Shown here piece by piece: positions 1 to 8,896 of a stretch of DNA of 12,794 nucleotides (within the stretch, counting starts at the first letter, position 1; the number at the start of each line of letters is the position of its first letter). Position numbers and translations under genes: made by a program. The notes under the pieces were generated by a model. The model did no database searches, was not told where the DNA came from, and was given only the letters and a program-made list of their open reading frames with translations. Where the stretch lies: positions 1 through 12,794 of the forward strand of contig CAIQEX010000081.1 in the NCBI GenBank assembly GCA_903870955.1. The letters are read 5' to 3'. Source of the DNA: an uncultured beta proteobacterium (GTDB taxonomy: Bacteria > Pseudomonadota > Gammaproteobacteria > Burkholderiales > Burkholderiaceae_C).

Positions 1-3000
1 AGGCTGGGCGCAGTGAGGTTGGACAGGCTGCCGGGTGCGAAGTCCAACACCGATATCCCGGAATAGAGCACTGCATTGCTGGCCAAGCTGACGGATTTCT
101 GGGCCAGCAGTTCGAGTTGACCCGAAGCCGACGGCGCCAGACTAAAGCCCTGTGCGCTGCCCAGATTGCCACTCAAAGCTGCCGCCTGCAGAGTCGGCGG
201 CATATAGGCATACAAGGGTGTGTAGGCGGTCGCCACGGAGCCTTCACCGCCCAGGCCGCCACCGCTGGCATTGGCGATCAGTTGGGCGTTGTTGGACAAC
301 AAAAGGTCAGAACCTAACGCGGTAAGCCGTACCGCACTGTGCGCACCATAGGTGGAGAAACTGCTGTACTGGGCATATTTGTATTTGTAGTTCTGTGCGT
401 CCGGGCTATTCACGTCCGGGCGCAGGAACGGGGCATCCGCAACCAACCCACCTGCGCGGCTGGGATCTGTGGCCAGATTGCTGCTGTTTTGAAGGGTCAG
501 CGTTGGGTTGAAACTGGACTCAATTTCCAGGCGGCGTCCGGCAGTAACATCAAAACTGGCATCGCCTAAGGCCAAAACCGGGCGCAGGGCGCTGTAGACA
601 TCCAGGGGAAATCCGTCGGGGTCGTACTGCGATGGAGCTATCGGGTCCACGGCACGCAAGCTGCCTGCCGCAATGGAGCCGTCGGCATGGATTTGTGCCC
701 GTCCCTTTTGCACATAGAAGTTGCCACCCAGAATGTCCGCGCCCGCACGCACCGACAGGTCGCCACCGCCTTGTTCACGCATCTCGCTAGTCGCCAGTTT
801 GCCGGCGACATAGGCATTGCTGGCGACGCTGGCTGACAGGTCACGCACCGACCCTGCCGCAGTCACGTCGACGTTGCCACCTGCAAGCGTCGCCACGCCA
901 GAGCCAAAATAGTCGGTGCGCGACCACCAGGCCGTGTTCAAGGTCTGCCTTTGGCCATTGGAGGCATTGGTCACCACCTCAAACGCCTGCTGGCCCTGGC
1001 TGTTCAGGTTGCTGCGGCCTTGCCGGAACAGCCAGCCGTTAACCTGCTGCGGCACCGCCGCACCGACCACGTCGCGCTGCGCGGTAATCCGGATGCCACC
1101 ACCCTCCTGACCAAACGCCGCAGCGCTGCGCCCGGCGTCGCCATTCAGCGCATACACCACGTTTGCTGCATTCACCGGTGCCACAAAGTCGCCTGGCAGC
1201 GCACTGGCTCGGCCGGCGGTGTAGAGGGCTGCACCAAACACCTGGTTCAGTGTGGCATCTTCGGGGTCCACCAAGGTCACCGTGCCGAGTTGAAAGTCGC
1301 GCCCGGCCGCCACATCAATGCGCCCGGTGCCGGTGCGTACCAGGGCCACCGCCTGGTCATCGAAATTGGCATCGCGCGCGAAACCCACGACCACGTCACC
1401 CCGGCTTGCCGAGGCCCGTGTTGCCAGTGGATTGGCGGCTGAAAAGTCGCTGCCACCGGTCAAGCGCAGGCTCCACGATTGGCTGCTGCTGTCGAGGGCC
1501 CAGTTGGTCAGCGCGACTTCGTTGCTGCCCTTGATAAAACCATCGCTGATGGAGCCGGCAATCAAGAGGTTGCCACCGGCCCGCAAACTCAGGGTACCGG
1601 CCTGTCCGCCAAAGCGCCAGCGGTTCAGGTCCCAGCCACGGTCCTGCCGCAAAAAGGCGTTCTCATTAACCGAGACGGTGAGGTCGCCGGTTGCGCGCAC
1701 CTCCATACCGGGTGTCACTTGTAAATCGCTACGGCCCAATCTGCGGGCCACGCCGCTTTGGGCCTGCATGAAGCCTTCGGTGTCGCGGAACATGCGCCCG
1801 CCCGCTCCCGCATCCAGATTGGTGGCGGAATCGGAAGCCTCAGAAATGGTGTTGGCGTTATACACTTTGACGGCTTCGATGGTGCTCAGCGCACCGGAAA
1901 CCGACGTGTCAAATGTGGCAATGGCGACCTCGGTTCCGCCTGCTGCACCGACGCGGGGTGCGCGCAATGTCACGCGACCGTTCTGACCGGCACCTTGGCC
2001 CGATACGTCGATTTGCGAACCGGCCAAAGCTGTCAGGCTGGCACCGCCATTGACGCGCGTGGTGTTCTCGCCGCCGGCATTGGCCACCGACAACAGTACC
2101 TGCCCGCCATCGCCCAGGCTGCCAGCCGCACTGTTGGCCAAGGTAGTCGCCCCGGCTAACAGCCGTGCGCTGCTGGCGAGCGTCAGTTGCCCCTGATTCC
2201 CCGCTGCGTTGGACTGCGCCGCGTAGACGTTGATCGTGCCGCCGGATGGCCCACGGGCATCCAGTGTGCCGGCCAGCGTCACGTTGCCGTTGTCAGCCGC
2301 CATGCGGATGTCATGCGCCTGCACCAGACCCTGCGCACCCAGGTTGAGGTCACCCTGGCGCACGCGGAAGTCGCGCGATTCTGTAAACCCGGCACTGTTG
2401 AGCTTGGCATTCAAGGCGTCAAAGGCCACAGCGTTGGCCACGGTTGTGACATCCATGGTGAAGCGTCCTTGCGTGGGCGAGGCCGATGCGTCGGTACCCG
2501 CCACTGCAGTTGCCGCTGCACGCAAGTTGCCGTCCATGCTGACCTGGCCATTGGCACCGTCCCGGGCCAGCAGGGTCAAACTACCCGCAGCAGCGGCTGT
2601 GGCCGAGAGGTCCAGCGTGGCCGGCGCGGCAACGCTGACGTTGCCGCTGCCACCATCCAGCACGATGCTGCCGGCTGGTGCGTATGCCGCGCCGCTGCCA
2701 AATGCCACCGCGGCACCTTGCACGTCGAGCAAGCCACTTTCAACAGCCAGACCGTGTGCGGCGCGCAGGGTGAGTTGCCCGGACGGGGTCAATATCTGGG
2801 CATTGGCATGCAGGCTGTCGCCTTCAAACACCAGGTTTCCACCCAGCGCTGGCGCGGTTGCGGCCGACGCCGCTGAAGTTGGAGCGACGGTGGCCAAATT
2901 CATTTGCCCACCCGCCACCACTTTTTCACCTGCAGCAGACGCCGTGGTGAAGCGCGCCGCGCGCAAGGTCAGGGCGTTGTCGGCCAGCAATTGTCCGGCC

Positions 3001-6000
3001 GCAGCGGTGGCCACAATGTCACCCGTGGCTTTCATTTCGCTGCTGTTAAAGCCTTGCATATGCAGCGCCCCCGCGCCGAGTTCGATGCGCTCGGCCTGTG
3101 CCAGCAAATGCCCCGTCGCACTGGCGTCCTGGATTGCCGCATCGGCATTGGGGCTTGCGACACCTTGCAGCACCAGCGTTTTTGCCTTCAGTGTCAGGTC
3201 GGAGGCATGCGACACCAGCGTTTGGGCGGACAAGCGCATCTGCTGCATGTCCGCACTGCCCAATTGCACCGTGCCATAACTGTCCAGGCTGGAGTAACTG
3301 CCCAATTCCAGCGCTGACAATCGGGACAGGCTTTGCAGCGTGTTGCCCTGGAAGCTGACCCCTTCCGCGCTGGCCGGAACCTGGTTGCCCAGGTTGATGC
3401 GCGGCGCGTGCACGGCCAGTGCTGTGCCATCGCGCAGTGCCAGATTGGTTCCCAAGGCCATGCTGCGCGTAGCATCCAGGTAAAGCGAATTGCCAGCCGT
3501 CAGACTGGCGCCAGCGGCGACATTGAGCCGCCCCCGCTGGCCGCCGGGGGTTTGACGCTGCACCTGCACTTGCGCCGCCGCACTGGCGCGCAGCAGGGCA
3601 CCATCGCCTGACGCTGCATCGAGTTGTATGTTGCGGGCTTCGCGACCGGTTGCCTGATCGGCCGACACCTGGGACTGCGCCGCCAACTCCACCGTGTCAT
3701 GCGCCGCGAAGATAAATTCCGAACCGCTAAGCGGGTGTGCAGCATTGTTGTCCACCCGTACCATGTCGGCGGTCACGGTCAGTTGCTCGGCAGCGTCTGC
3801 TTGCGTGCGCCGTCCGCCCAGCAACAAACTGTCGGCTCCCAGTGCCACCAGGTCGTCGGCCACCAATTTCACATACTCGCCGGTGGCGGCGCTGCGGTTT
3901 GCAACCACATCAATCAGGGGTGCGGAAATGTCGGCAATGCCGCGCTGTCCCCCAGCCGTGCCAGACAGGCGCGTGCTGCCGTCCAGCGCCAATGCGCGCA
4001 ACACCTCAAAACTCACCTGCCCGCCATCCCGCGGCAATGCCGGAGTCGCAACACCTACGCGTGCGGCCTCTGCGGCGAAAAAGCTGTCGGCCTGGTAGTC
4101 CTTGAATTCGGAGCGCTTGCGCACCAGTTCTGCGCTGCTCAAGACAAAGCCCGATTGGCGCGTGTCACCGCGTCCATCGGTGCTGGAGCGACGCACGCCC
4201 GCAATCGTCAGCGAACCATCGGCATTGACCCGGTTGGCGCTGGCCTGCATGTCCCGCGTGCCTGTCAGGGGCTGAATCTGGTAGCCACCCGGCAACAAGG
4301 CATAGTGCGCCGGCAGCAGGGTGTAGTAGCCTGGCTTCAGACCCTGGTAACCGCTCAGGTACACCTGATCGCCAACGCTCAGGCCATCGTGCCCGGACTG
4401 CGGATCAATCGGCGCCGCCGCGGCATTGAAGTTGGGATTGATGGCAAAGTTCTGGTTCTTTGCGCCGCCGCTGCTTTGCAGCACGTCCGACGAGCCGCCC
4501 GGCCCGGGTGTGAATTCATAGGCGTAGAGCGAACCACCGCCCGACAGATCCAGTACCGCCCCGGCTTGCTGATTCACCACCGGTGCCTTGGAGACAATCT
4601 GTTTGGACGGCAAAGCCCGCTCGCCCAAAGTGGTGTCGGCGCTGGGTTTGGCTTTGAACTCAATGCTGTCTTCGCCGAGTTGGTAGGTCCACTGGCTGCC
4701 GTTGGTCACGGATCCGAACGGCACTGTTCCGGCACCCGCTACCGAGGTCACGCTGCCGGGCAGGTAGGTCAGGTCCTGGCTGGCTTCCAGTCGAATACTG
4801 CCAAACGGAGCGCTTACCCGCCCGCCTTGCAGAATGTGCCCGGCGGTGGCGCTCAAACTGCCACCTGCGGAGAGCACCGGCCCGGTGGGTTGGCCTCCCG
4901 TTAAGAACTGCAAGCTGCTGTCGGGCCCGAGCAAATTCAAACCAAAGTCGCTGAGCGTGGTCGGGTAGACCTGGGTCGCCTGAATCGTTAGCGCCTGACC
5001 GGCAGCAAAACTACCTGTGCTTTGAAAGCTGTCCTTCACAGGCAAGCCGCTTAGACGCACGTCGCCACTGGCTTGCAGCGTGACGTTGCCAAAGCCTTGG
5101 GTCGCGCTATGGCCCAACAGGTCGATGGTGCTGGCCGACAGGTTGAGACGGCCAGCGCCATTCACGGCGCTGGCATTGTTTTGGTAATTGGCATCACTGT
5201 TGCCCAGCGTCACGGACGGAGCGCTCAGGTTGACCACGGTTGCCCCGCCGGTGGAGGCCAGCACCGGGGCGTCGAGCGTCATCCGGCTGCCCATAGCCAG
5301 ATTCACGTCACCGGCGAAGACGATGCGGTCCTGGCTCTTCAAATTCAGGCTGCCTAAACCTCCGTTCGCAAAGCTGTCCAGGGGCAATGCGGCCTGTCCC
5401 TCGCGGCCAACGATAGGTTGGCGGGCCTGCAAGCCTTGCGGCAGCACACCGGACAGCGCCGCGTTGCTCACCACGATATTGCGCTGGGCCTGTGTGGGGT
5501 CGATCTCTCCGCTGGCATTTTCCAGGTCCAAAGTGACGTTGAGCGTGCCGCTGCGCGCCGTGCTGCTGCCCGCTGCCCCCTTCATCTGCCCCGCCATCAG
5601 CAGGCCTTGCTGGGTCTGCAGGTTGATGCTGCCGCCGGCGCTGCCGATACTTTGTGGCGCACTCAGGACGTTGCCCGAACGCAGGCGCACCGCGCCGGTT
5701 TGCACACCACTGACGTCGAGCAGCGCGCCTTCCTCAGCCACGATGTAGGACGCCGCTGGGGCCAGGCCCGTGCCGATGCTGTCCGGTCGGCCAATGCGAA
5801 TGCTGCCACCGTCCAGCACGTCACCGACCAGCACACCGGTGTTGTCGACATAGGTACGTTCGGTGCTGCCCGTGGCCAGCAATTGCGCATGGGTGCCCAG
5901 CCAGACGCTGCGCGCCGCGTCATAGCCGCCACCGCTGCCGGCCGGAGCGGCCAGCATCAGCAGCGAAATCTGCCCGCCCGGAGCCGACAGGGTGCCATCC

Positions 6001-8894
6001 ACGGTGATTTGCTGGTCGGCCGAAAGCGTCAGGCTGGCTCCGGGATCGGCCAATACGGCCGCGTCACGACCCAGCGTCAGGCGCCCCAGCCCGTCGCCCG
6101 ACAGGCTGCGGCTGCTGGTGGCGCGCAAAGTCAGGTTGGAGGACTGCCGTGCTCCCAAGGCACCGGCCAGTGGCAGGAGCCCGACGGCGGCCACCGAAGC
6201 CATGCGACCCGAAGAGGTCAGTGCGTAGGAGGGCGTCAACACCCAGGACTCGGCCCGAGGCGTGAGCAGCGTTGCGGCCGAGACGTCCAAATTGCCGCTG
6301 GCGGTCAGGCTTCGGCTGGCGAAACCGCCCTGGCTGAAGAATCCAGCCGTCAAAAACAAATCGTCCGCATTGCGGGTCTGGCTGGCCAGTTGTGCGCTAC
6401 CGCCAATCACCACGTTGCGTCCGGCCAGGGTCAGGGCCCCGCCCTTCTTCAGTCCGTAACCCGACAGCTGCAAGCCCTGGCCCAGGCGCAGTGTCGCGTC
6501 CAGTGAAGTCACCAGACTCGAAGCCCGCAAACCGATGCTGCCAGCGTCACCGGCCGTGAGCCCGCCATTGGCGGCCAACCAGGCCCCACCGGACACGTCC
6601 ACGCCCACGTTGTCACCCAACTGCAGCAGATTGCCCCTGAGATTGAGCGAACCGCCGCGCGTAACAAAATTGCCGATCGGGTTGCCGGCGGCGTCACGCT
6701 GGGGCATGGCTGCGAACTGGTCGTTTTGCCATTGCCCGGCCAGATCAAACTTGACTCCGTCCCCAACGGTCAGCTGACCCTGGGTGCTGGTCATGGCGAG
6801 ATTGCCCCCGGCGGTACCCACGTCGGCATGGATGGCGACGTTACCCAGGGCATTCACCGTGACCTGACTGGCAGCAGGCAACGTCAGCGCCTGGTCCACC
6901 GTCACCGACCCGCCGGTGGTGATGTTGATGCGCGTGAAGCCCGACTGACCCCACTGGGCCACGTCCATGGCCATGTCACCCGCTGGGACGGCGGCAGAAC
7001 CCAGGTGCAGTGCACCCTGCAAACCCAGCGGGTCGAGGACGTCGGACGCGCCAACCACGATTTCACCGCCCTGCAGAGCCCCTGCAGCGCCCCGGTCACG
7101 TTGCTTAATGCCTGCCGTCACGGAACCCTTTAAATCGCCCTGCAAGGCCATTTGCGGGGCCGCAACGCGCACACTTCCAGCGCTCTTGCCCAGGGTGTAG
7201 CCGGCCTCGAAATTCTGGCTGCTGTTGCCCAGATCGACCAACCCGTCGTAGGCCCGGTCGGCCGGGGCGGACTCGATGCTGTACAAGGCCCCACCCAGGG
7301 TGAGCTTGGTGGTGTTGACATAGCCGGACCGGTAGTCGAGCGAGCCGCCCGACACATTCACCAAGCTGTCCTTGCTCAGGGTCACGCTACCCTCCGAACT
7401 CAGGGTGACCGAACCTGCCGCGCTGGTGTATTCGCCAATGGAATGCTCCGCCAGCGCCACATAGCCGGCCAGGTTGGCGACGTTGCTATTGGCCGCAGTC
7501 CGGGCGTCCACACGCACGGTCTTGCCCCGGATTGCCGGGTTGTCGCGCAGCAGGACGTTGTCCGCCAGTTCGCCGCCGCGCAATTCGGCGGTGACGACGT
7601 TGCTCTCCATCGCCAGACTGACATGCTGGGTGCCGGACACATCGATCACGCTGCCAGTGGCCAGTTCGATCCGGCTGTCGTTGGGTAGTAGGGCCGACTG
7701 CAACGCGTTGACTCTGGCAGTCAATGTGGCCGTGCCGCCTGGTGCTACCACCTTTGCATTGGTCTGGAGGCTGATGGTTTTGCCTGCGAGGTCCAATTCC
7801 GATGGTTTGAATGGCAGCGCATTGGTGGTGGTCGTGGTATCCGCCAGGTCCGGCAACACCGTCGTCGTACTTCCAGGGCCGAGTACCAGCGCGCCACCCC
7901 CGGCAGAGTTGTCCTGCGCGCGCAGGTAAATGGAACCATTCAGGTTGACCGAGGTGGTGGCAGACACCCGACCCGACTGGTTCACCGCCAAGCCGACCAT
8001 GCTGACATTGCCGCGGGCGACATCCACCGTGCCCGTGGTCGTGTTGGTGACTGAAGTAGCGGCTGCCAGAGCTGACAAACCGGTGTTTTCCACCTGCACC
8101 CGCAAGCCCCGCATGGCTGCGCTCGACGGGGCCGTCAGGTAAACCTTGCTGCCGGCCGCCAGTACCACCTGTCCGTCTGGCGCACTCAGGGCTCCAGCAT
8201 TGCTGACCTCGGGCGCCACCAGCATCACCAATCCATTGGACTGGGCGTTAAGGGTCGCCGCGTTGAAGAGTGTCTTGCCTGAACTGTCGAGCAACGCGCC
8301 TTCTACACGCACCGCACCCGGCATGAAGTTCAACAAGGGGTCCAGCGCAAACTGGGCCAGACTTGAGGACGACAACATGCCGTCCATAAAACGCGAGTCT
8401 TCAATTTTCAGACTCGACGCCACCAGAGAGTTCACGTTCACCTGGGCACCCGAGCCAAACACAATGCCATTGGGGTTGTAGATGTAGACCTGCCCGTTGG
8501 AGTTCAGTGCGCCTTCAATGGTGGTCCGGTTCAGCCAGGCACCGCCATCCACCTTGTTCAGCACCCGCGAGGTGGCCGAGGCCTGGTTGAAATTCAGGCG
8601 GCTGGCGGCCCCTACATCCATGCTGTTCCAGTGCAGGATGGTGGCGGGCCCGGTCAGGTTCACATTGGCGGTGTTGCCCGTAACCTGGTAGGTGGCCCCA
8701 CTGCCGCGCTGCAGCCAGTCGGTGGCCTGCACCGGGAGCGCATTGCCGGCGATACGGGGCGTTGTTTGCGCCATGCTCTGGCTCTGCACCAGTACACCGG
8801 CGGCGAGCAACAGGGTCAGGCTGACACATTCGCGCGGGCGACGCCCCACGAAGGCGGCCAGGGCGTGGCTTAGGCTGGGTTGACGGCGTGCCAT
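1..8894 (-). CDS. Giant TpsA exoprotein, filamentous-haemagglutinin-like adhesin (3' end beyond window)
   Basis: Secreted passenger of a two-partner secretion system, likely a surface adhesin or biofilm factor. The frame stays open from ATG at 8894 to the left edge: 2,964 codons with no stop. Residues 1-42 are a long signal peptide with a basic n-region of about 22 residues, a hydrophobic core and a probable cut after SMA. Residues 45 to about 290 are the TPS/haemagglutination-activity domain, with ILHWNSMDVG, then NSNGQVYIYNPNGIVFG (NPNG at 140-143). The rest is Gly/Ala/Ser/Leu-rich beta-helix in which xDVSG turns recur. Landmarks are YAYEFTPGPGG (1457-1467), YYTLLPAHYALLPGGYQ (from 1523) and YKYKYAQYSSFSTYGAHSAV (from about 2836). 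I recall these from large betaproteobacterial FHA-like proteins; the last may begin a DUF3739-type region. I noticed no cysteine after the signal peptide, as is usual for this class. RGD occurs at 1575-1577 and 2498-2500. Relatives are commonly 3,500-4,500 residues, so several hundred or more are probably missing. The ligand is unknown. Confidence 0.93.
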   Translation of the reverse strand, partial: MARRQPSLSHALAAFVGRRPRECVSLTLLLAAGVLVQSQSMAQTTPRIAGNALPVQATDWLQRGSGATYQVTGNTANVNLTGPATILHWNSMDVGAASRLNFNQASATSRVLNKVDGGAWLNRTTIEGALNSNGQVYIYNPNGIVFGSGAQVNVNSLVASSLKIEDSRFMDGMLSSSSLAQFALDPLLNFMPGAVRVEGALLDSSGKTLFNAATLNAQSNGLVMLVAPEVSNAGALSAPDGQVVLAAGSKVYLTAPSSAAMRGLRVQVENTGLSALAAATSVTNTTTGTVDVARGNVSMVGLAVNQSGRVSATTSVNLNGSIYLRAQDNSAGGGALVLGPGSTTTVLPDLADTTTTTNALPFKPSELDLAGKTISLQTNAKVVAPGGTATLTARVNALQSALLPNDSRIELATGSVIDVSGTQHVSLAMESNVVTAELRGGELADNVLLRDNPAIRGKTVRVDARTAANSNVANLAGYVALAEHSIGEYTSAAGSVTLSSEGSVTLSKDSLVNVSGGSLDYRSGYVNTTKLTLGGALYSIESAPADRAYDGLVDLGNSSQNFEAGYTLGKSAGSVRVAAPQMALQGDLKGSVTAGIKQRDRGAAGALQGGEIVVGASDVLDPLGLQGALHLGSAAVPAGDMAMDVAQWGQSGFTRINITTGGSVTVDQALTLPAASQVTVNALGNVAIHADVGTAGGNLAMTSTQGQLTVGDGVKFDLAGQWQNDQFAAMPQRDAAGNPIGNFVTRGGSLNLRGNLLQLGDNVGVDVSGGAWLAANGGLTAGDAGSIGLRASSLVTSLDATLRLGQGLQLSGYGLKKGGALTLAGRNVVIGGSAQLASQTRNADDLFLTAGFFSQGGFASRSLTASGNLDVSAATLLTPRAESWVLTPSYALTSSGRMASVAAVGLLPLAGALGARQSSNLTLRATSSRSLSGDGLGRLTLGRDAAVLADPGASLTLSADQQITVDGTLSAPGGQISLLMLAAPAGSGGGYDAARSVWLGTHAQLLATGSTERTYVDNTGVLVGDVLDGGSIRIGRPDSIGTGLAPAASYIVAEEGALLDVSGVQTGAVRLRSGNVLSAPQSIGSAGGSINLQTQQGLLMAGQMKGAAGSSTARSGTLNVTLDLENASGEIDPTQAQRNIVVSNAALSGVLPQGLQARQPIVGREGQAALPLDSFANGGLGSLNLKSQDRIVFAGDVNLAMGSRMTLDAPVLASTGGATVVNLSAPSVTLGNSDANYQNNASAVNGAGRLNLSASTIDLLGHSATQGFGNVTLQASGDVRLSGLPVKDSFQSTGSFAAGQALTIQATQVYPTTLSDFGLNLLGPDSSLQFLTGGQPTGPVLSAGGSLSATAGHILQGGRVSAPFGSIRLEASQDLTYLPGSVTSVAGAGTVPFGSVTNGSQWTYQLGEDSIEFKAKPSADTTLGERALPSKQIVSKAPVVNQQAGAVLDLSGGGSLYAYEFTPGPGGSSDVLQSSGGAKNQNFAINPNFNAAAAPIDPQSGHDGLSVGDQVYLSGYQGLKPGYYTLLPAHYALLPGGYQIQPLTGTRDMQASANRVNADGSLTIAGVRRSSTDGRGDTRQSGFVLSSAELVRKRSEFKDYQADSFFAAEAARVGVATPALPRDGGQVSFEVLRALALDGSTRLSGTAGGQRGIADISAPLIDVVANRSAATGEYVKLVADDLVALGADSLLLGGRRTQADAAEQLTVTADMVRVDNNAAHPLSGSEFIFAAHDTVELAAQSQVSADQATGREARNIQLDAASGDGALLRASAAAQVQVQRQTPGGQRGRLNVAAGASLTAGNSLYLDATRSMALGTNLALRDGTALAVHAPRINLGNQVPASAEGVSFQGNTLQSLSRLSALELGSYSSLDSYGTVQLGSADMQQMRLSAQTLVSHASDLTLKAKTLVLQGVASPNADAAIQDASATGHLLAQAERIELGAGALHMQGFNSSEMKATGDIVATAAAGQLLADNALTLRAARFTTASAAGEKVVAGGQMNLATVAPTSAASAATAPALGGNLVFEGDSLHANAQILTPSGQLTLRAAHGLAVESGLLDVQGAAVAFGSGAAYAPAGSIVLDGGSGNVSVAAPATLDLSATAAAAGSLTLLARDGANGQVSMDGNLRAAATAVAGTDASASPTQGRFTMDVTTVANAVAFDALNAKLNSAGFTESRDFRVRQGDLNLGAQGLVQAHDIRMAADNGNVTLAGTLDARGPSGGTINVYAAQSNAAGNQGQLTLASSARLLAGATTLANSAAGSLGDGGQVLLSVANAGGENTTRVNGGASLTALAGSQIDVSGQGAGQNGRVTLRAPRVGAAGGTEVAIATFDTSVSGALSTIEAVKVYNANTISEASDSATNLDAGAGGRMFRDTEGFMQAQSGVARRLGRSDLQVTPGMEVRATGDLTVSVNENAFLRQDRGWDLNRWRFGGQAGTLSLRAGGNLLIAGSISDGFIKGSNEVALTNWALDSSSQSWSLRLTGGSDFSAANPLATRASASRGDVVVGFARDANFDDQAVALVRTGTGRIDVAAGRDFQLGTVTLVDPEDATLNQVFGAALYTAGRASALPGDFVAPVNAANVVYALNGDAGRSAAAFGQEGGGIRITAQRDVVGAAVPQQVNGWLFRQGRSNLNSQGQQAFEVVTNASNGQRQTLNTAWWSRTDYFGSGVATLAGGNVDVTAAGSVRDLSASVASNAYVAGKLATSEMREQGGGDLSVRAGADILGGNFYVQKGRAQIHADGSIAAGSLRAVDPIAPSQYDPDGFPLDVYSALRPVLALGDASFDVTAGRRLEIESSFNPTLTLQNSSNLATDPSRAGGLVADAPFLRPDVNSPDAQNYKYKYAQYSSFSTYGAHSAVRLTALGSDLLLSNNAQLIANASGGGLGGEGSVATAYTPLYAYMPPTLQAAALSGNLGSAQGFSLAPSASGQLELLAQKSVSLASNAVLYSGISVLDFAPGSLSNLTAPS

Positions 8895-8896
8895 GC

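Noticed and set aside
3624..4904. A 426-codon plus-strand ORF, with others of 349 and 362 codons at 2230-3279 and 5418-6506
   Set aside because: They lie entirely opposite the in-frame TpsA coding sequence, have no recognisable domains, and have the Arg/Gln/His/Cys-rich composition expected from antisense reading of GC-rich codons.
1..8894. Frameshifted or decayed adhesin, because no complete long ORF is bounded within the window
   Set aside because: Sampling the frame at both ends and in the middle shows the same phase throughout and a coherent exoprotein translation; the gene simply runs past the left edge.
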